Positions 1-9,145 of a stretch of 64,000 nucleotides of DNA are shown in pieces (within the stretch, counting starts at the first letter, position 1; the number at the start of each line of letters is the position of its first letter). The DNA is from Gryganskiella cystojenkinii (Eukaryota; Mortierellomycota; Mortierellomycetes; Mortierellales; Mortierellaceae). The DNA lies in contig JAAAIG010000018.1 in the NCBI GenBank assembly GCA_015852425.1, positions 1 through 64,000 of the forward strand. Reading direction: 5' to 3'. Both the position numbers and the translations under genes were made by a program. The notes beneath the pieces are model-generated. The model did not search any database, had not been told where the DNA came from, and saw nothing but the letters and a program-made list of their open reading frames with translations.

Positions 1-10
1 ATAAGGAAAA

Positions 11-44
11 TCTGCAGTGACTGAAAAATTTCAGTCACTGCAGA
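11..44. repeat. Perfect 16-bp inverted repeat with 2-nt loop
   Basis: The 16 bases at 11-26 are the exact reverse complement of 29-44, with AA between them, so this can form a hairpin or cruciform. It lies at the very edge of the window in non-coding DNA, about 1.2 kb upstream of the first gene. It could be a terminator-like hairpin or the end of a mobile element that continues to the left; the window does not show which. Confidence 0.8.
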
Positions 45-1251
45 CACGGACTGTATTTGGGCCTGCGCAGGCAATGGCCCGAAGCTATCATCCGTTGGAT
101 TATGGCTGAACGCCTTTAATTCAGAATCCGTGTTAGAACGCGACGATTACCGACTTTCGAATTTTAGTTGAATACGACTAAGAACTGACTTCGGTCTCTT
201 AGAATCATACTATGTGGGTTGGTTTTTGCCAAACGGAAAGGTTTGGTAAAGTCCCCCCACGAATGCTAATTTAAATATTTGAAAGACATAAATCCATTGG
301 CGACGACTTTAATAGTGTAACGGTGTCCTGTAAGCAGACGAGTGTCCTCGTTGACACGACCTGCTTAGGTTAAGCACTCTGTTACACAGTTGTTTTTACG
401 AACAACATCTTTCTCTTTTTTTCTCCATTTGGGTGCGATTAAAGGGTACCATAATAATGAGCAGAATGTTGTTTCCTTGGAGCATTGTCACCAATTCTCC
501 CCCGACATCAGAAGCCTTCGCGGTGTTGCCTCACCCAACCTTGCACTCGGCAGCAGCATCGCAATGAAACCGCCTTTGCCACCAATTAGTTGTTCGTAGT
601 CATGTGATCTCTCCCAGTCATGGAACCAGCGCGCGAGCGTGAACGCACGCGTTTCCGTGTGTATTGATTGTGATGTGAGTGGACTGCGTCGTGCAAGGTA
701 GAGTCCTCCGCCTCTTTTTTTTTTGAAAAGTCTAAATATAAATGTGGGCCGCGGTGCTTTGGACTTGGTTTACGCCACGAACTCTGATGGTGAAGACAAG
801 AAGTAGAGTCTGGTCGACTCCTGAGCTAGGAAAAGGCGACCACTGACTCTATTAGACTTTTATCTTCGGATGAGGTTCCTTAAATATCGCGATTGACTGC
901 CCTGTTCCTGTCTGCTGTTATCGTGGTGGAGTACTATTTATTTGTTGCCTGTGCAAGTGAAAAAACTTCCCTGGATCCTTCATGCCAGAAAACTGTCTCC
1001 GACAAGGTCCCGCCCAGTTTGGGTTTATCCAGTCCTTCGACTGTTGTAGTTATCTCTCCCAAGCAAGGAACATAAATGAGAGCAAAAAAAACTGAATCCT
1101 TTTCGTTCGCCCTCAAGAAAACATTTCCAGGGCTCTCACTCTTTTGGTAAAGACCTCTCTTTATGTCCCTTTCCCCTTTCCAATCCTTTTCCCCCCCTTC
1201 CCTTACACTTTACACCCGGTGCCCACCCGTACCTGTCGTCTTCCAATAAAT
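45..1251. other. Non-coding stretch upstream of the first gene
   Basis: No convincing coding region. The only open frames are short, without recognisable domains, and partly antisense to one another. The last 150 bases before the ATG at 1252 become strongly C/T-rich (1150-1215), as is common in promoters or 5' leaders of this window's genes. No tRNA or other RNA gene was recognised. Confidence 0.6.
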
Positions 1252-1950
1252 ATGACCTGGAGTGATTCAGCCATGCCCTTGGTTCATGGATTCCGGTGGT
1301 TCGTTGTCCTAACTGCCTTCACCACCACGAGCTTAGGAGTAGCGTCCGCAATCGTATCATACATCAATGGTATCCTGGGTTGGGCCAGTCTGGTCTGTGT
1401 GATCCTCCTCAAGGCCATTTACATCTACTCGGCCCAGGCTCGTACCCGTCAATGGGCCCACAGGTTTTTTATCCGACCAGTTCTAATCCTGGCCCTAGCC
1501 GCCGTCCTGGTCGTGTATGGCAGACAAGAGATCGTATTGGAGATCAATTTCTATCAGTACCTATATCAATATGACCCCGCAGTGGAACCGCGCTGGAAAT
1601 GTGGACCTCATATCACCTCATGTTATGCCAGGTGGGGCTTTAATTTCTTATCCTTGGTCTTGGCCGGAGTCGTCGTCTTGGAGGTGTTGTTGACGCTTTC
1701 GACAGGTGGGAAGGCTATACCGTATACGAATCCGAACCAACGATATGGCCGATATGGTTATGAAGATCCGACCGAGATAGACATTGTGAGACCCGAGTCC
1801 GCCCTCCTGCAGCCTCCTTCGCAGCAGCCGTACGGCCATGATACACTTGCAACTGCACAGCCAATGATGCAAAGTACCACCCCAGAAATGATGGGACTGC
1901 CACCAATGACCCCTGGAGGCACCACACCCCCCTTCCAAGCTCAGTCGTAG
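1252..1950 (+). CDS. Predicted four-TM membrane protein (tetraspan, MARVEL-like topology)
   Basis: Single-exon gene for 232 residues. The reading frame is open upstream, but the first ATG is at 1252 (MTWSDSAMP...). Four hydrophobic stretches are visible: about residues 11-35 (FRWFVVLTAFTTTSLGVASA), 38-60 (WASLVCVILLKAIYIY), 72-90 (PVLILALAAVLVVYG) and 132-150 (FLSLVLAGVVVLEVLL). Two cysteines lie in the loop between TM3 and TM4 (KCGPHITSCYARWG). The C-terminal 80 residues form a Pro/Gln/Tyr/Met-rich cytoplasmic-type tail. This layout resembles fungal MARVEL-like membrane organisers, but I do not recognise the family by sequence, so function is unassigned. Confidence 0.75.
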   Translation: MTWSDSAMPLVHGFRWFVVLTAFTTTSLGVASAIVSYINGILGWASLVCVILLKAIYIYSAQARTRQWAHRFFIRPVLILALAAVLVVYGRQEIVLEINFYQYLYQYDPAVEPRWKCGPHITSCYARWGFNFLSLVLAGVVVLEVLLTLSTGGKAIPYTNPNQRYGRYGYEDPTEIDIVRPESALLQPPSQQPYGHDTLATAQPMMQSTTPEMMGLPPMTPGGTTPPFQAQS

Positions 1951-2555
1951 TTGTCTTCACCATCAACAATCCCAATATCAACTTTGCCATAGTAACAGCA
2001 GCATCTCTGGGAAGTGCAGCAACAAACCCACTTATTGTAGCAACGGGAACAACGACTTTGTGGCAACAACCTGTCCAGCAACAACAGTAATAATTCTGAG
2101 AACGGACTATCTCTATCCTGACAACACGTTTGTAACGATTCCTTGTGTCCTTGTTCCTGGAGAAACTGCATGGCCTGAAACAACTCAACCCTTAAGTACT
2201 TTCTTTTATTTTATCCATGACTGCTAAAGGCATGGGTTGCTGCAGAGAGGGCTGAGTCGAGCCTAGGAGAGAAGTGTGCGCGCGACATAGTCAAGCAGAC
2301 GTCAAGGTTGGGGAAGAATTTCGAATCTAGGATAATGATAGTATTGTGCCATTGTTTTTAAAAACTTTGTGTGTATTGATCATCAAGCAAGTCTAATAAT
2401 AGCGAAGTTACAACGCGAAATCCACAATGTTAATTGACAGCTGCCACGATAGGACAGACGCAGTCAGTCTACAATATTAGGCTACTGGTACGTGGTTGGC
2501 TCTTGTGCTTGGATCATTGCTCTGGATCATTGCTCAGGTGACCTGAATCATTTTC
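1951..2555. other. Intergenic, 3' region between convergent genes
   Basis: Holds the 3' flank of the membrane-protein gene and of the small secreted peptide gene. Minus-strand open frames at 1715-2188 and 1941-2183 are mostly shadow of the gene at 1252-1950 and have low-complexity Cys/Tyr composition. No feature supported. Confidence 0.5.
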
Positions 2556-2876
2556 CTAGGCGGTTTCCTTGGTAGGTGGTAGGTGGTTGTCATGGTGCTG
2601 TGGATGACTCCACCAAGCGTTGACCTTGGTAGGTACATGGAGAACTTCTGGGTGGGGTTTCTCATACCAGCCGTTTCGCTTGATTGGATGAGCTGGACGG
2701 TTGTCGCCAATCGAAGCGGCGTCATGTTCGCGAGGTTTATCGAACCGGCCATCTACCTTGACTGGATAAGATGGATGGTTGTCGTTGTGGAGCGCGATGG
2801 CGGCACCGTCGGATGAGTTGAGAGACAAAACGAGAAAGGCACTCATGGCCAGCAACAAGGTGGTGACTTTGAACAT
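2556..2876 (-). CDS. Small secreted peptide precursor with three degenerate 16-residue repeats
   Basis: Intronless 106-residue ORF with a clear N-terminal signal peptide (positively charged start, hydrophobic core LLLAMSAFLVLSL, likely cleavage near residue 25). The mature part carries three related blocks at residues 33-48, 59-74 and 77-92: NHPSYPVKVDGRFDKP, NRPAHPIKRNGWYEKP and EVLHVPTKVNAWWSHP. Shared positions are P6, K8, N/D10, G/A11, an aromatic at 13 and P16. It is His/Pro/Asp/Asn-rich and has no cysteines in the mature part. A Lys-Arg pair lies inside block 2, but clean KEX2 sites do not separate the blocks. Possible roles (repeat peptide, metal-binding secreted peptide, effector-like protein) are guesses; no family is recognised. 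The upstream promoter contains its own tandem repeat (2969-3249). Confidence 0.65.
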   Translation of the reverse strand: MFKVTTLLLAMSAFLVLSLNSSDGAAIALHNDNHPSYPVKVDGRFDKPREHDAASIGDNRPAHPIKRNGWYEKPHPEVLHVPTKVNAWWSHPQHHDNHLPPTKETA

Positions 2877-2968
2877 GGAGGGGAAAGAGAAGAAGCTGCA
2901 CAGGTAGGTAAAGGAGAGTGAGAGAACGGGTCAGAGTGTGTTGTGGGTACCTCTTATACATATCTGAG

Positions 2969-3249
2969 TTGGGCTTGGCAATTTTTGTTGCCTTTGGAGG
3001 AGAAGACAACCTTTCGTTCTTTGGAGCAGACTCTCACTTCTTTGTTAGTCTCTAACTCAAGCAGGGCTAGTTCAGTAATATACATTGACATTACCTTAAG
3101 CTTGTGTTGGGCTTAGTAATTTTTGTTGATCCTCTGAACTACGGTTGAGCCTTTGGGGGAGAAGACAACCGTTCGTTCTTTGGAGCAGGCTCTCACCTCT
3201 TTATTTGTCTCCGACTTGGGCAGGGCTACTTCAGTCATATACATTGACT
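2969..3249. repeat. Diverged tandem direct repeat (two copies of about 122 and 143 bp)
   Basis: Copy A at 2969-3090 and copy B at 3107-3249 both run from TTGGGCTT through GAGAAGACAACC, GTTCTTTGGAGCA, CTCTCAC and GCAGGGCTA to ATACATTGAC. Copy B has about 20 extra bases near its start. The repeat lies in the promoter-side region of the small secreted peptide gene, which is read leftwards from 2876, and downstream of the threonyl-tRNA synthetase stop at 3407. Confidence 0.75.
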
Positions 3250-3406
3250 AAGCCTGTGTTGCGCCATGCAGAGGCCAATCATCCTAAATCTCTATAATCC
3301 TAATAATGCAGCAGATAGATAGATAAGGGACAAACTACAAAAAAATGAGAGACTGGGTTTTATTCTGTCAACGGAGAACTCCAAAGCAAAGGACACCACT
3401 GCGCTT

Positions 3407-6233
3407 TTAGATGCGACTGAGTCGAGACTTGCTATCCCTCAAGTTTTTCAGTTTCTCCATGACCTCGACCACCGATTGAACTTGTCCCTTGACCTTATTT
3501 TCCTTCTCTTCATCTCTCGATCGAACGTTCACAGATCCGGAAGCAACCTCCTCGGCTCCGACCACAAAGATGAAATTGTACTGGGCCAATTCCGCGTTTC
3601 GAATCTTTTTGTTCAACGTCGCGTCCGATTTATCCAAGTCCACAAAGAACTCGCCCTCGAGATCAAACTCTTTGCGGATCTTTTCCGCATAGTCGAGAAT
3701 CTCGGGTTTGTTCGCCACAGGAATGATCTGGATCTGTCGGGGCGAGAGCCAGAAATCCCATTTGCCGGCACAGTTCTCCGTCAGGATGGCAATCATGCGC
3801 TCAAGGGAACCCAACATGGCGCGATGAATGATGATCGGACGAGAGAAGTCAGAGTCCTCTTCTACACCACCCTGGTTACGGTAGTGCAAGTTGAAGCGCA
3901 CGGGGAGTTGGAAATCCAGTTGGAGCGTGGCACACTGATGGTTCCGTCGCAAGGAATCTCGAATCAAGATGTCAATCTTGGGACCGTAAAAGGCACCATC
4001 GCCGGGGTTGATGTTCCAGGGACGACCGAATCTATTCAACGCGTCTTTGAGATGCTAGTGGAAGAGACAAGGCAATGCATCAGGAATGGTTAGTAACTGA
4101 TAGAACTTATGTGCTACACGTGACCGAATCAATGACTATCACTGTCAAATTTAAACTTACGTTCTCAGCAACATCCCATTCCTCCAGTTTTCCAAGGTAC
4201 TTTTCTGGCCGCGTCGACAACGCCAACGAAAACTCGAAGCCAAAGATGCCATAGACATGTTGCAAGAAATCTAGCGTCGCATCAATCTCCTGACCGATTT
4301 GATCCAACCGACAAAACAAATGCGCGTCATCCTGTTGCATTCTCCGGACTCTCGTTAACCCTCCAAGGGATCCCGTGGCTTCATTTCGGTGAAGGACCCC
4401 AAAGTCGGCGAATCTCAACGGTAACTCACGATAAGACCGTTCACGGACATCAAACATCAAACAATGACCGGGGCAATTCATTGGTTTCAATCCAAACGTC
4501 TCCTTTTCGATGTCAAACATGAACATGTCCTCCTTGTAGTTGTCGTAATGGCCGGATTGTTTCCAAAGCTTGACATTGTACATGTTGGGCGACATGACCT
4601 CCGTGTAACCCCGACGACGGTACTCTTGTTTGATAAACGACATTAGCGTGTTGTAGATTCTTGCGCCATGGGGCAAGAAGAAGCAGGATCCTGGAGAGAG
4701 TTCATGGAAAAAGAACAGTTCTTGCTCTCGACCAATCTTGCGATGGTCCCGCTTCGCAGCTTCCTCGAGGTATTTCTTGTGCTCGACCATTTGTTTCGTA
4801 TCTGGAAATGAGACACCGTACACACGCTGCAAAGAATCGTTGTTGGCATCGCCTAGGAAGTACGAGGCAGAGTTCTTGAGAACTGCAAAAGATTTGATTC
4901 GACCCGTGTGGGGGATATGGGGACCTCGACAAAGATCGATCAACGGTCCACATCGGTAGACCGTCGAGGACGTACCATCCGGGATCTTGGATTCAATGAG
5001 TTGGACCTTGTATTGGTTATGCTATTCAGAGGACATGATAGTGTTTGGATCGCGTTAGACGTTTTGTTACTCGTTGAGCAAGGAATAGTTTGCCAACTTA
5101 TCCAGTTGATCTCTACCTTGAACATCTCCAAAAGTTCCTCTTTCGACATCTCGAGACGCTGGAAGGGTTGCTTCTCTTTGATAGCGTTCTTAGCACACGT
5201 CTCAAGGTTTTCGTAATCAGATTGAGAGACCACTCTAGATAGGGTCGATAAGGTCGAAATTGATATGATGGTCAGTTCGCAGCTTTTTTATGAAATTTCC
5301 GCGATTGCGAAACATCACAACCATGTAAGTCCTCCTTTTTAGTCTTTCTTACCTCTCATCTTTCATTCCCATCTCATAGTAGAATCCGTCCTCGATAGGC
5401 GGTCCAACACAAAGATGGCACCCGTAATGCTTCTCGCAAGCCTCTCCGAGGACATGGGCTGAGGAATGCCAAAAGACTGCCTTGCCCTCTTCGTCCTCAA
5501 AATCAAGGAATTCTAGTTGACAGGAGTTCACCAAGGGTCTTTCCAGATCCCAAAGGACCTTGTTGACCTGAAGGTTGATCAAAGAATAAAGCAACAGGTA
5601 TTAGTATCACAGAATTTTTCCACATTTTATTTTTTATTTTTTTTTGTTCTTTGTTGGTTTTCTTGGAAGGGGTTTTTTTTACCTTTGCAATTACAACACG
5701 CTCAGAGAGACTCTTCGAGATGGACTTTGCAATCTCCATCGGAGACGTTTCCCATGCGACACCCTCACGAACTGAGCCATCCGGCATTGAGATTGAGATT
5801 GGGACTCTTGGTTGAGCTAAAATATATATATGGAAAGGGACAAAGAAAGCATCAGGACACTGTTGAATAGGCAAAGACTTAAAAATAATTGTTTGTTATT
5901 ACCTGCATCGGCCTCGTCTGCCTTCTTCTTGAGTGAATCAAAGAGCGCAATGCGATGAGCAACATACTCAGGCGTCGGCGATACCTGCAAAAAAAAAGTA
6001 AAGAGAAGAAAAGTGTTAGAATAGTCACAAAATTAATGTGCAACTTCGCGTCGCACAGGTTATGAAAGGGTGGTACCAACCTCGAGAGGGTAAGGACTCT
6101 CGGCCGCTGCAGCGGCCTTCTTTTTAGGCTTTTTGTCTTTGGCAACCGGCATAGCAGCAGCGGCTGCAAGGGCAAGATCTTGTGCCGTGGCAAGATTTTG
6201 CGTGAGAGGAACTTGAGATGGGATTTCACACAT
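3407..6233 (-). CDS. THS1: Threonyl-tRNA synthetase, cytosolic (7 exons)
   Basis: Charges tRNA-Thr with threonine. Exons: 6233-6081, 5984-5903, 5816-5683, 5567-5353, 5234-5117, 5021-4161, 4054-3407; all junctions are GT-AG and in frame, giving 736 residues (yeast Ths1 is about 734). In order: a Lys/Ala-rich N-terminal extension (about 1-75); a TGS domain (about 80-145); the second additional/editing domain with HxxxH at 157-161 (HSSAH); the class II catalytic core with motif 2 [20 protein letters not shown] and motif 3 around [10 protein letters not shown]; and a C-terminal anticodon-binding domain (about 630-736). The start at 6233 (MCEIPSQVP) is the first ATG in frame. No mitochondrial presequence is evident, although fungal ThrRS genes can serve two compartments. 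Confidence 0.95.
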
Positions 6234-6945
6234 GATTATAGGATATGGAGGAAGAGTAGAGGGCTTTTTATGCTTTGTTTTTCTAATGAAGGGTTCACTT
6301 TTTCTTGTAACGTGTGTTGTGTTTTATACTAGCGGGGGATTGATGTGGATGATGTTAATGATGTACAGTATATTCAGGAGGAAAGTAAAAGAAAAGGCTT
6401 TCTTTATATATTGGGACTATCGCAAGGGCTCTTTGGCAGTGCAGACGCCGCTTTTCACTTTTTTTTTTTTTTGTTGGTGTGTCACTCTGATCCACAACCA
6501 ATTATGCTGCACGAAAGCCGACTCGAATGTGAAATAGAATTTTATGATTTTAATCAAAGTAAATAATCCCTGACCAAAAAGTCAGTGAAGCACGTCGACT
6601 CACCAAGTTTACCGACAGCTCTCAAAAAAAAAAAAAAAAAAAAAAAGGATACGGAACTGTAACCAGTTTTTTTGGGCTCTGCATTTTCCCTGGAACTCAA
6701 TTTTAGGGACGCAGCACATTTTTTTTTACTTTGTTCCTCATTTACTCAACAATGGACAGAGATAGAATGATGATGTCCGGTATTGCTGGTGTAAGAGTGT
6801 ACGGTTATTATTATGCTCTGAGTTTAACATGACGTATCTATGGTTCTATCCCGCTCTCTGCTCTTCCTCCTCTATCATTGTTCTCTTGATGCCGAGACTT
6901 TTCCTTCTCGTCTACTTCCCCTATCCTCCGACAAATAAAAGATCC
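6234..6945. other. Intergenic stretch between THS1 and the acidic secreted protein gene
   Basis: Contains the THS1 promoter and the 3' flank of the next minus-strand gene. A 22-base A tract lies at about 6624-6646, with further T/A homopolymers. Short plus-strand open frames at 6232-6566 are low-complexity and overlap each other in different frames. No gene supported. Confidence 0.5.
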
Positions 6946-8545
6946 TTAGACGAGCCCTGCAGCCTGAGCTCTATCATAGGCACCGGAGTCATCCAGCATC
7001 TTAGGCGTGAGTTTCCACTTTTTTTTTGGAATCACAGGCAAGAAAATATCAAGAAACCGACAAAAATTAGTAGAGAGAAAGATTAGTCCGATATCTCTCG
7101 TAGAAGGACATAGAAAACTAAAAAAAAACATAAATAAAAGAACTTACGTTCGCAAACTGTGCAGCTTTCAGGATATAGGAATTAAACGTCTTCTTGTTCA
7201 TAGGCATCACTGCATCAGACTCTTGTTCTTCATCTTCATCTCTTTGGGCCTTGACTTGGCCTGCTCCTTCAACATCCGCGGCGCCTTCCATAGTAAATGA
7301 TCCCGGTGGCGTCACAGGCGACGTCGCTGCCTCGTTCATCTCCTTCTCTGCCGCAGCCTTTTTGTTAGTCGCATCGACCAGCTTGACCACACCGGCCCCG
7401 ATATCCAACCAATCCTGAATATCTGTCGCATTCACCTTCACCAGGTTTCCAATTACAGATCCGATATCAATCGACGGCAGACCACTATCTGCTGGGTGAA
7501 CCCCCGCAATCTCCTCCCTTGGAGACGAGGACGAACTGGAGGACTCGTCTCCAATCACTGACTGATCCGAGTCCATGAGCGCCTTGCCACTAACCGCTGT
7601 CGGTAATGCAGGCGCTATCGACGTTGTAGGAGGTATGACTTTAACCGGCGAGGAAAACAGTCCGATACAGTCAACCCCCAAAGCATAGAACCCAGCCACC
7701 AAAAAGTTTGAACACCCAAAACAATCCAAGAGCCCCAAGACATTGGGATTGACAAAGATATGGGTCATGGTCTTCAAACAACTGATCGTGCACCGATCGC
7801 GGAATCGGAGTGCAAAGTTGACAAATGAATCGATACAGGCCCCACCGGGTTCTGCAGTCGCTTGCGCGGACAAGTAACCTTCTTCACCTTCTTGACCGGC
7901 CATGATGGATGAATCAGCGGCTTCTCTGCGTTTTCGGAGGCGGATATTGTTGAGCTTGGCGTCGTCCTTCTTCTCTGTCGATGAGGGGTTCACGACAGAG
8001 ATAGCATGGTTATCAGTGCTGGTCGGTTCGTCATCAATGGAGCAGGTCGGTGCGATTGAAGCGCAGGCACCCTCGGCATCTTCACTGGCGAAGTCTTGAT
8101 CTTGATCCTCGTCACCTTCCTCGTCATATTGGCCGTCGTCATCCTCGTCATCGTAGTCCTCATCCTCGTCCTCGTAGTCCTCATCCTCGTCCTCGTAGTC
8201 TTCATCCTCGTCATCGTAGTCTTCATCCTCGTCATCGTAGTCTTCGTCCTCGTCATCCTCATCTTCATCTTCACCCTCTTCATCATCGTCCTCGTCGGCG
8301 ATATTCTCGGCCTCCACCAACTCATCACCCATCATCATTGTCGTGGACGCGACGGCTTCGAGCTGGGCTTCTTGAGCGACCGTGCCAACATATTTCTTAT
8401 TTGTCGTGTCTGCAGATTGCTGCAGGCCCGAGTTGGTGCTGGCGACTGTGCTGGCAGTGTCGACGGCTGCTGCACTGACTTGGCTGCTGCTGGTGATCGC
8501 CAAAAGGAGGATCGGACCCACCGTCGAAATTAAATGGAATCTCAT
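6946..8545 (-). CDS. Secreted acidic repeat protein with a small cysteine-rich domain
   Basis: Proposed exons 8545-7148 and 6999-6946, about 483 residues. The donor at 7147 is a strong GTAAGT. The short terminal exon (M-L-D-D-S-G-A-Y...) is uncertain because its acceptor ends in AAG; reading through the donor would give 475 residues. Signal peptide at 1-25. Residues about 85-140 are almost pure Asp/Glu with Tyr, built from five 7-residue units of the type EDYDDED. A Ser/Thr linker follows, then a compact domain with about eight cysteines (CIDSF, DRCTISC, DCFGCSNF, DCIG) and an acidic tail. Acidic Tyr-spaced tracts can buffer Ca2+ or bind basic surfaces, but no named family is recognised and function is unknown. 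Confidence 0.7.
8125..8275 (-). repeat. 21-bp coding minisatellite (five units) encoding Asp/Glu/Tyr heptads
   Basis: On the plus strand the units read as variations of TCGTAGTCCTCATCCTCGTC, differing by single bases (GTCCTC versus GTCATC, CCTC versus CTTC). The unit length is a multiple of three, so copy-number change would lengthen or shorten the acidic tract without breaking the frame. Confidence 0.8.
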
Positions 8546-9145
8546 GGGAATGTAGCTGGATAAGGGTGGAGAGGGGATGAAGAGTGGTGATAAGTAGAAA
8601 GTGGAGAGTGGAGGATAAAAGCAAATTATGAGAGAGATCAGGAAAGGAGAGTAATCTTGGAAGACAGCGCTGTTTATCGACCAACAGAATAAGAAAGCTA
8701 GACAAAGAGAGTAGTAAAGAAAGAAATAAAAGAAGTTCTAAAATAAAGGGTACGATTGCAGAAGGAGAAGGAATACAGGGCGGTGTGTACCCGGAAAGGG
8801 AGATTCCCGTTCCTCCCAGCCAAAGAGAAAGGAAGAGAAGGAGCGCCAGAAAATGGAATCACCTCCGTGTTGTGGACCCTAATTTACAGGCGCACAGCGC
8901 AACGCAAGGACCTTTGTCACTTCCTTGAATCTTGGACCCTTAAATCTTCCTAGTCAAGTCCCCATGCAGCCTGTGTGACATTAGAAAAATCAGAAGGCGA
9001 TGGATGGATTACATTTTTTCTTTCCCCTTTTATTCTTTTTTTCGATGGTTGATTTGGTGATGATACAAGGTACCACAGGTGGGTCTTCCTTTCTTTTTCT
9101 TCTATTTTTTTTCTTTTTCATCCCTCTTTTCGTTTGATCAGTATG
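8546..9145. other. Intergenic: promoter of the acidic secreted protein and 3' flank of MTR4
   Basis: Between the start codon at 8545 and the MTR4 stop at 9146. A/G-rich, with many AGAG tracts at 8580-8740 and T-rich homopolymers near 9015-9120 that probably belong to the MTR4 3' end. No gene or RNA recognised. Confidence 0.5.

Noticed and set aside
1715..2188. 157-residue minus-strand frame
   Set aside because: Half of it is shadow of the membrane-protein gene, and the rest is low-complexity Cys/Val without a domain.
6767..6821. ATGATGA and CTGA pair resembling a C/D snoRNA
   Set aside because: Only 55 nt overall, no terminal stem, no recognised rRNA antisense, and not in a host intron.
8050..8533. 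Plus-strand frames with His/Arg/Pro or Ile/Val repeats
   Set aside because: They are the reverse complement of the acidic heptad repeat of the secreted protein; the minus-strand reading has a signal peptide and start.
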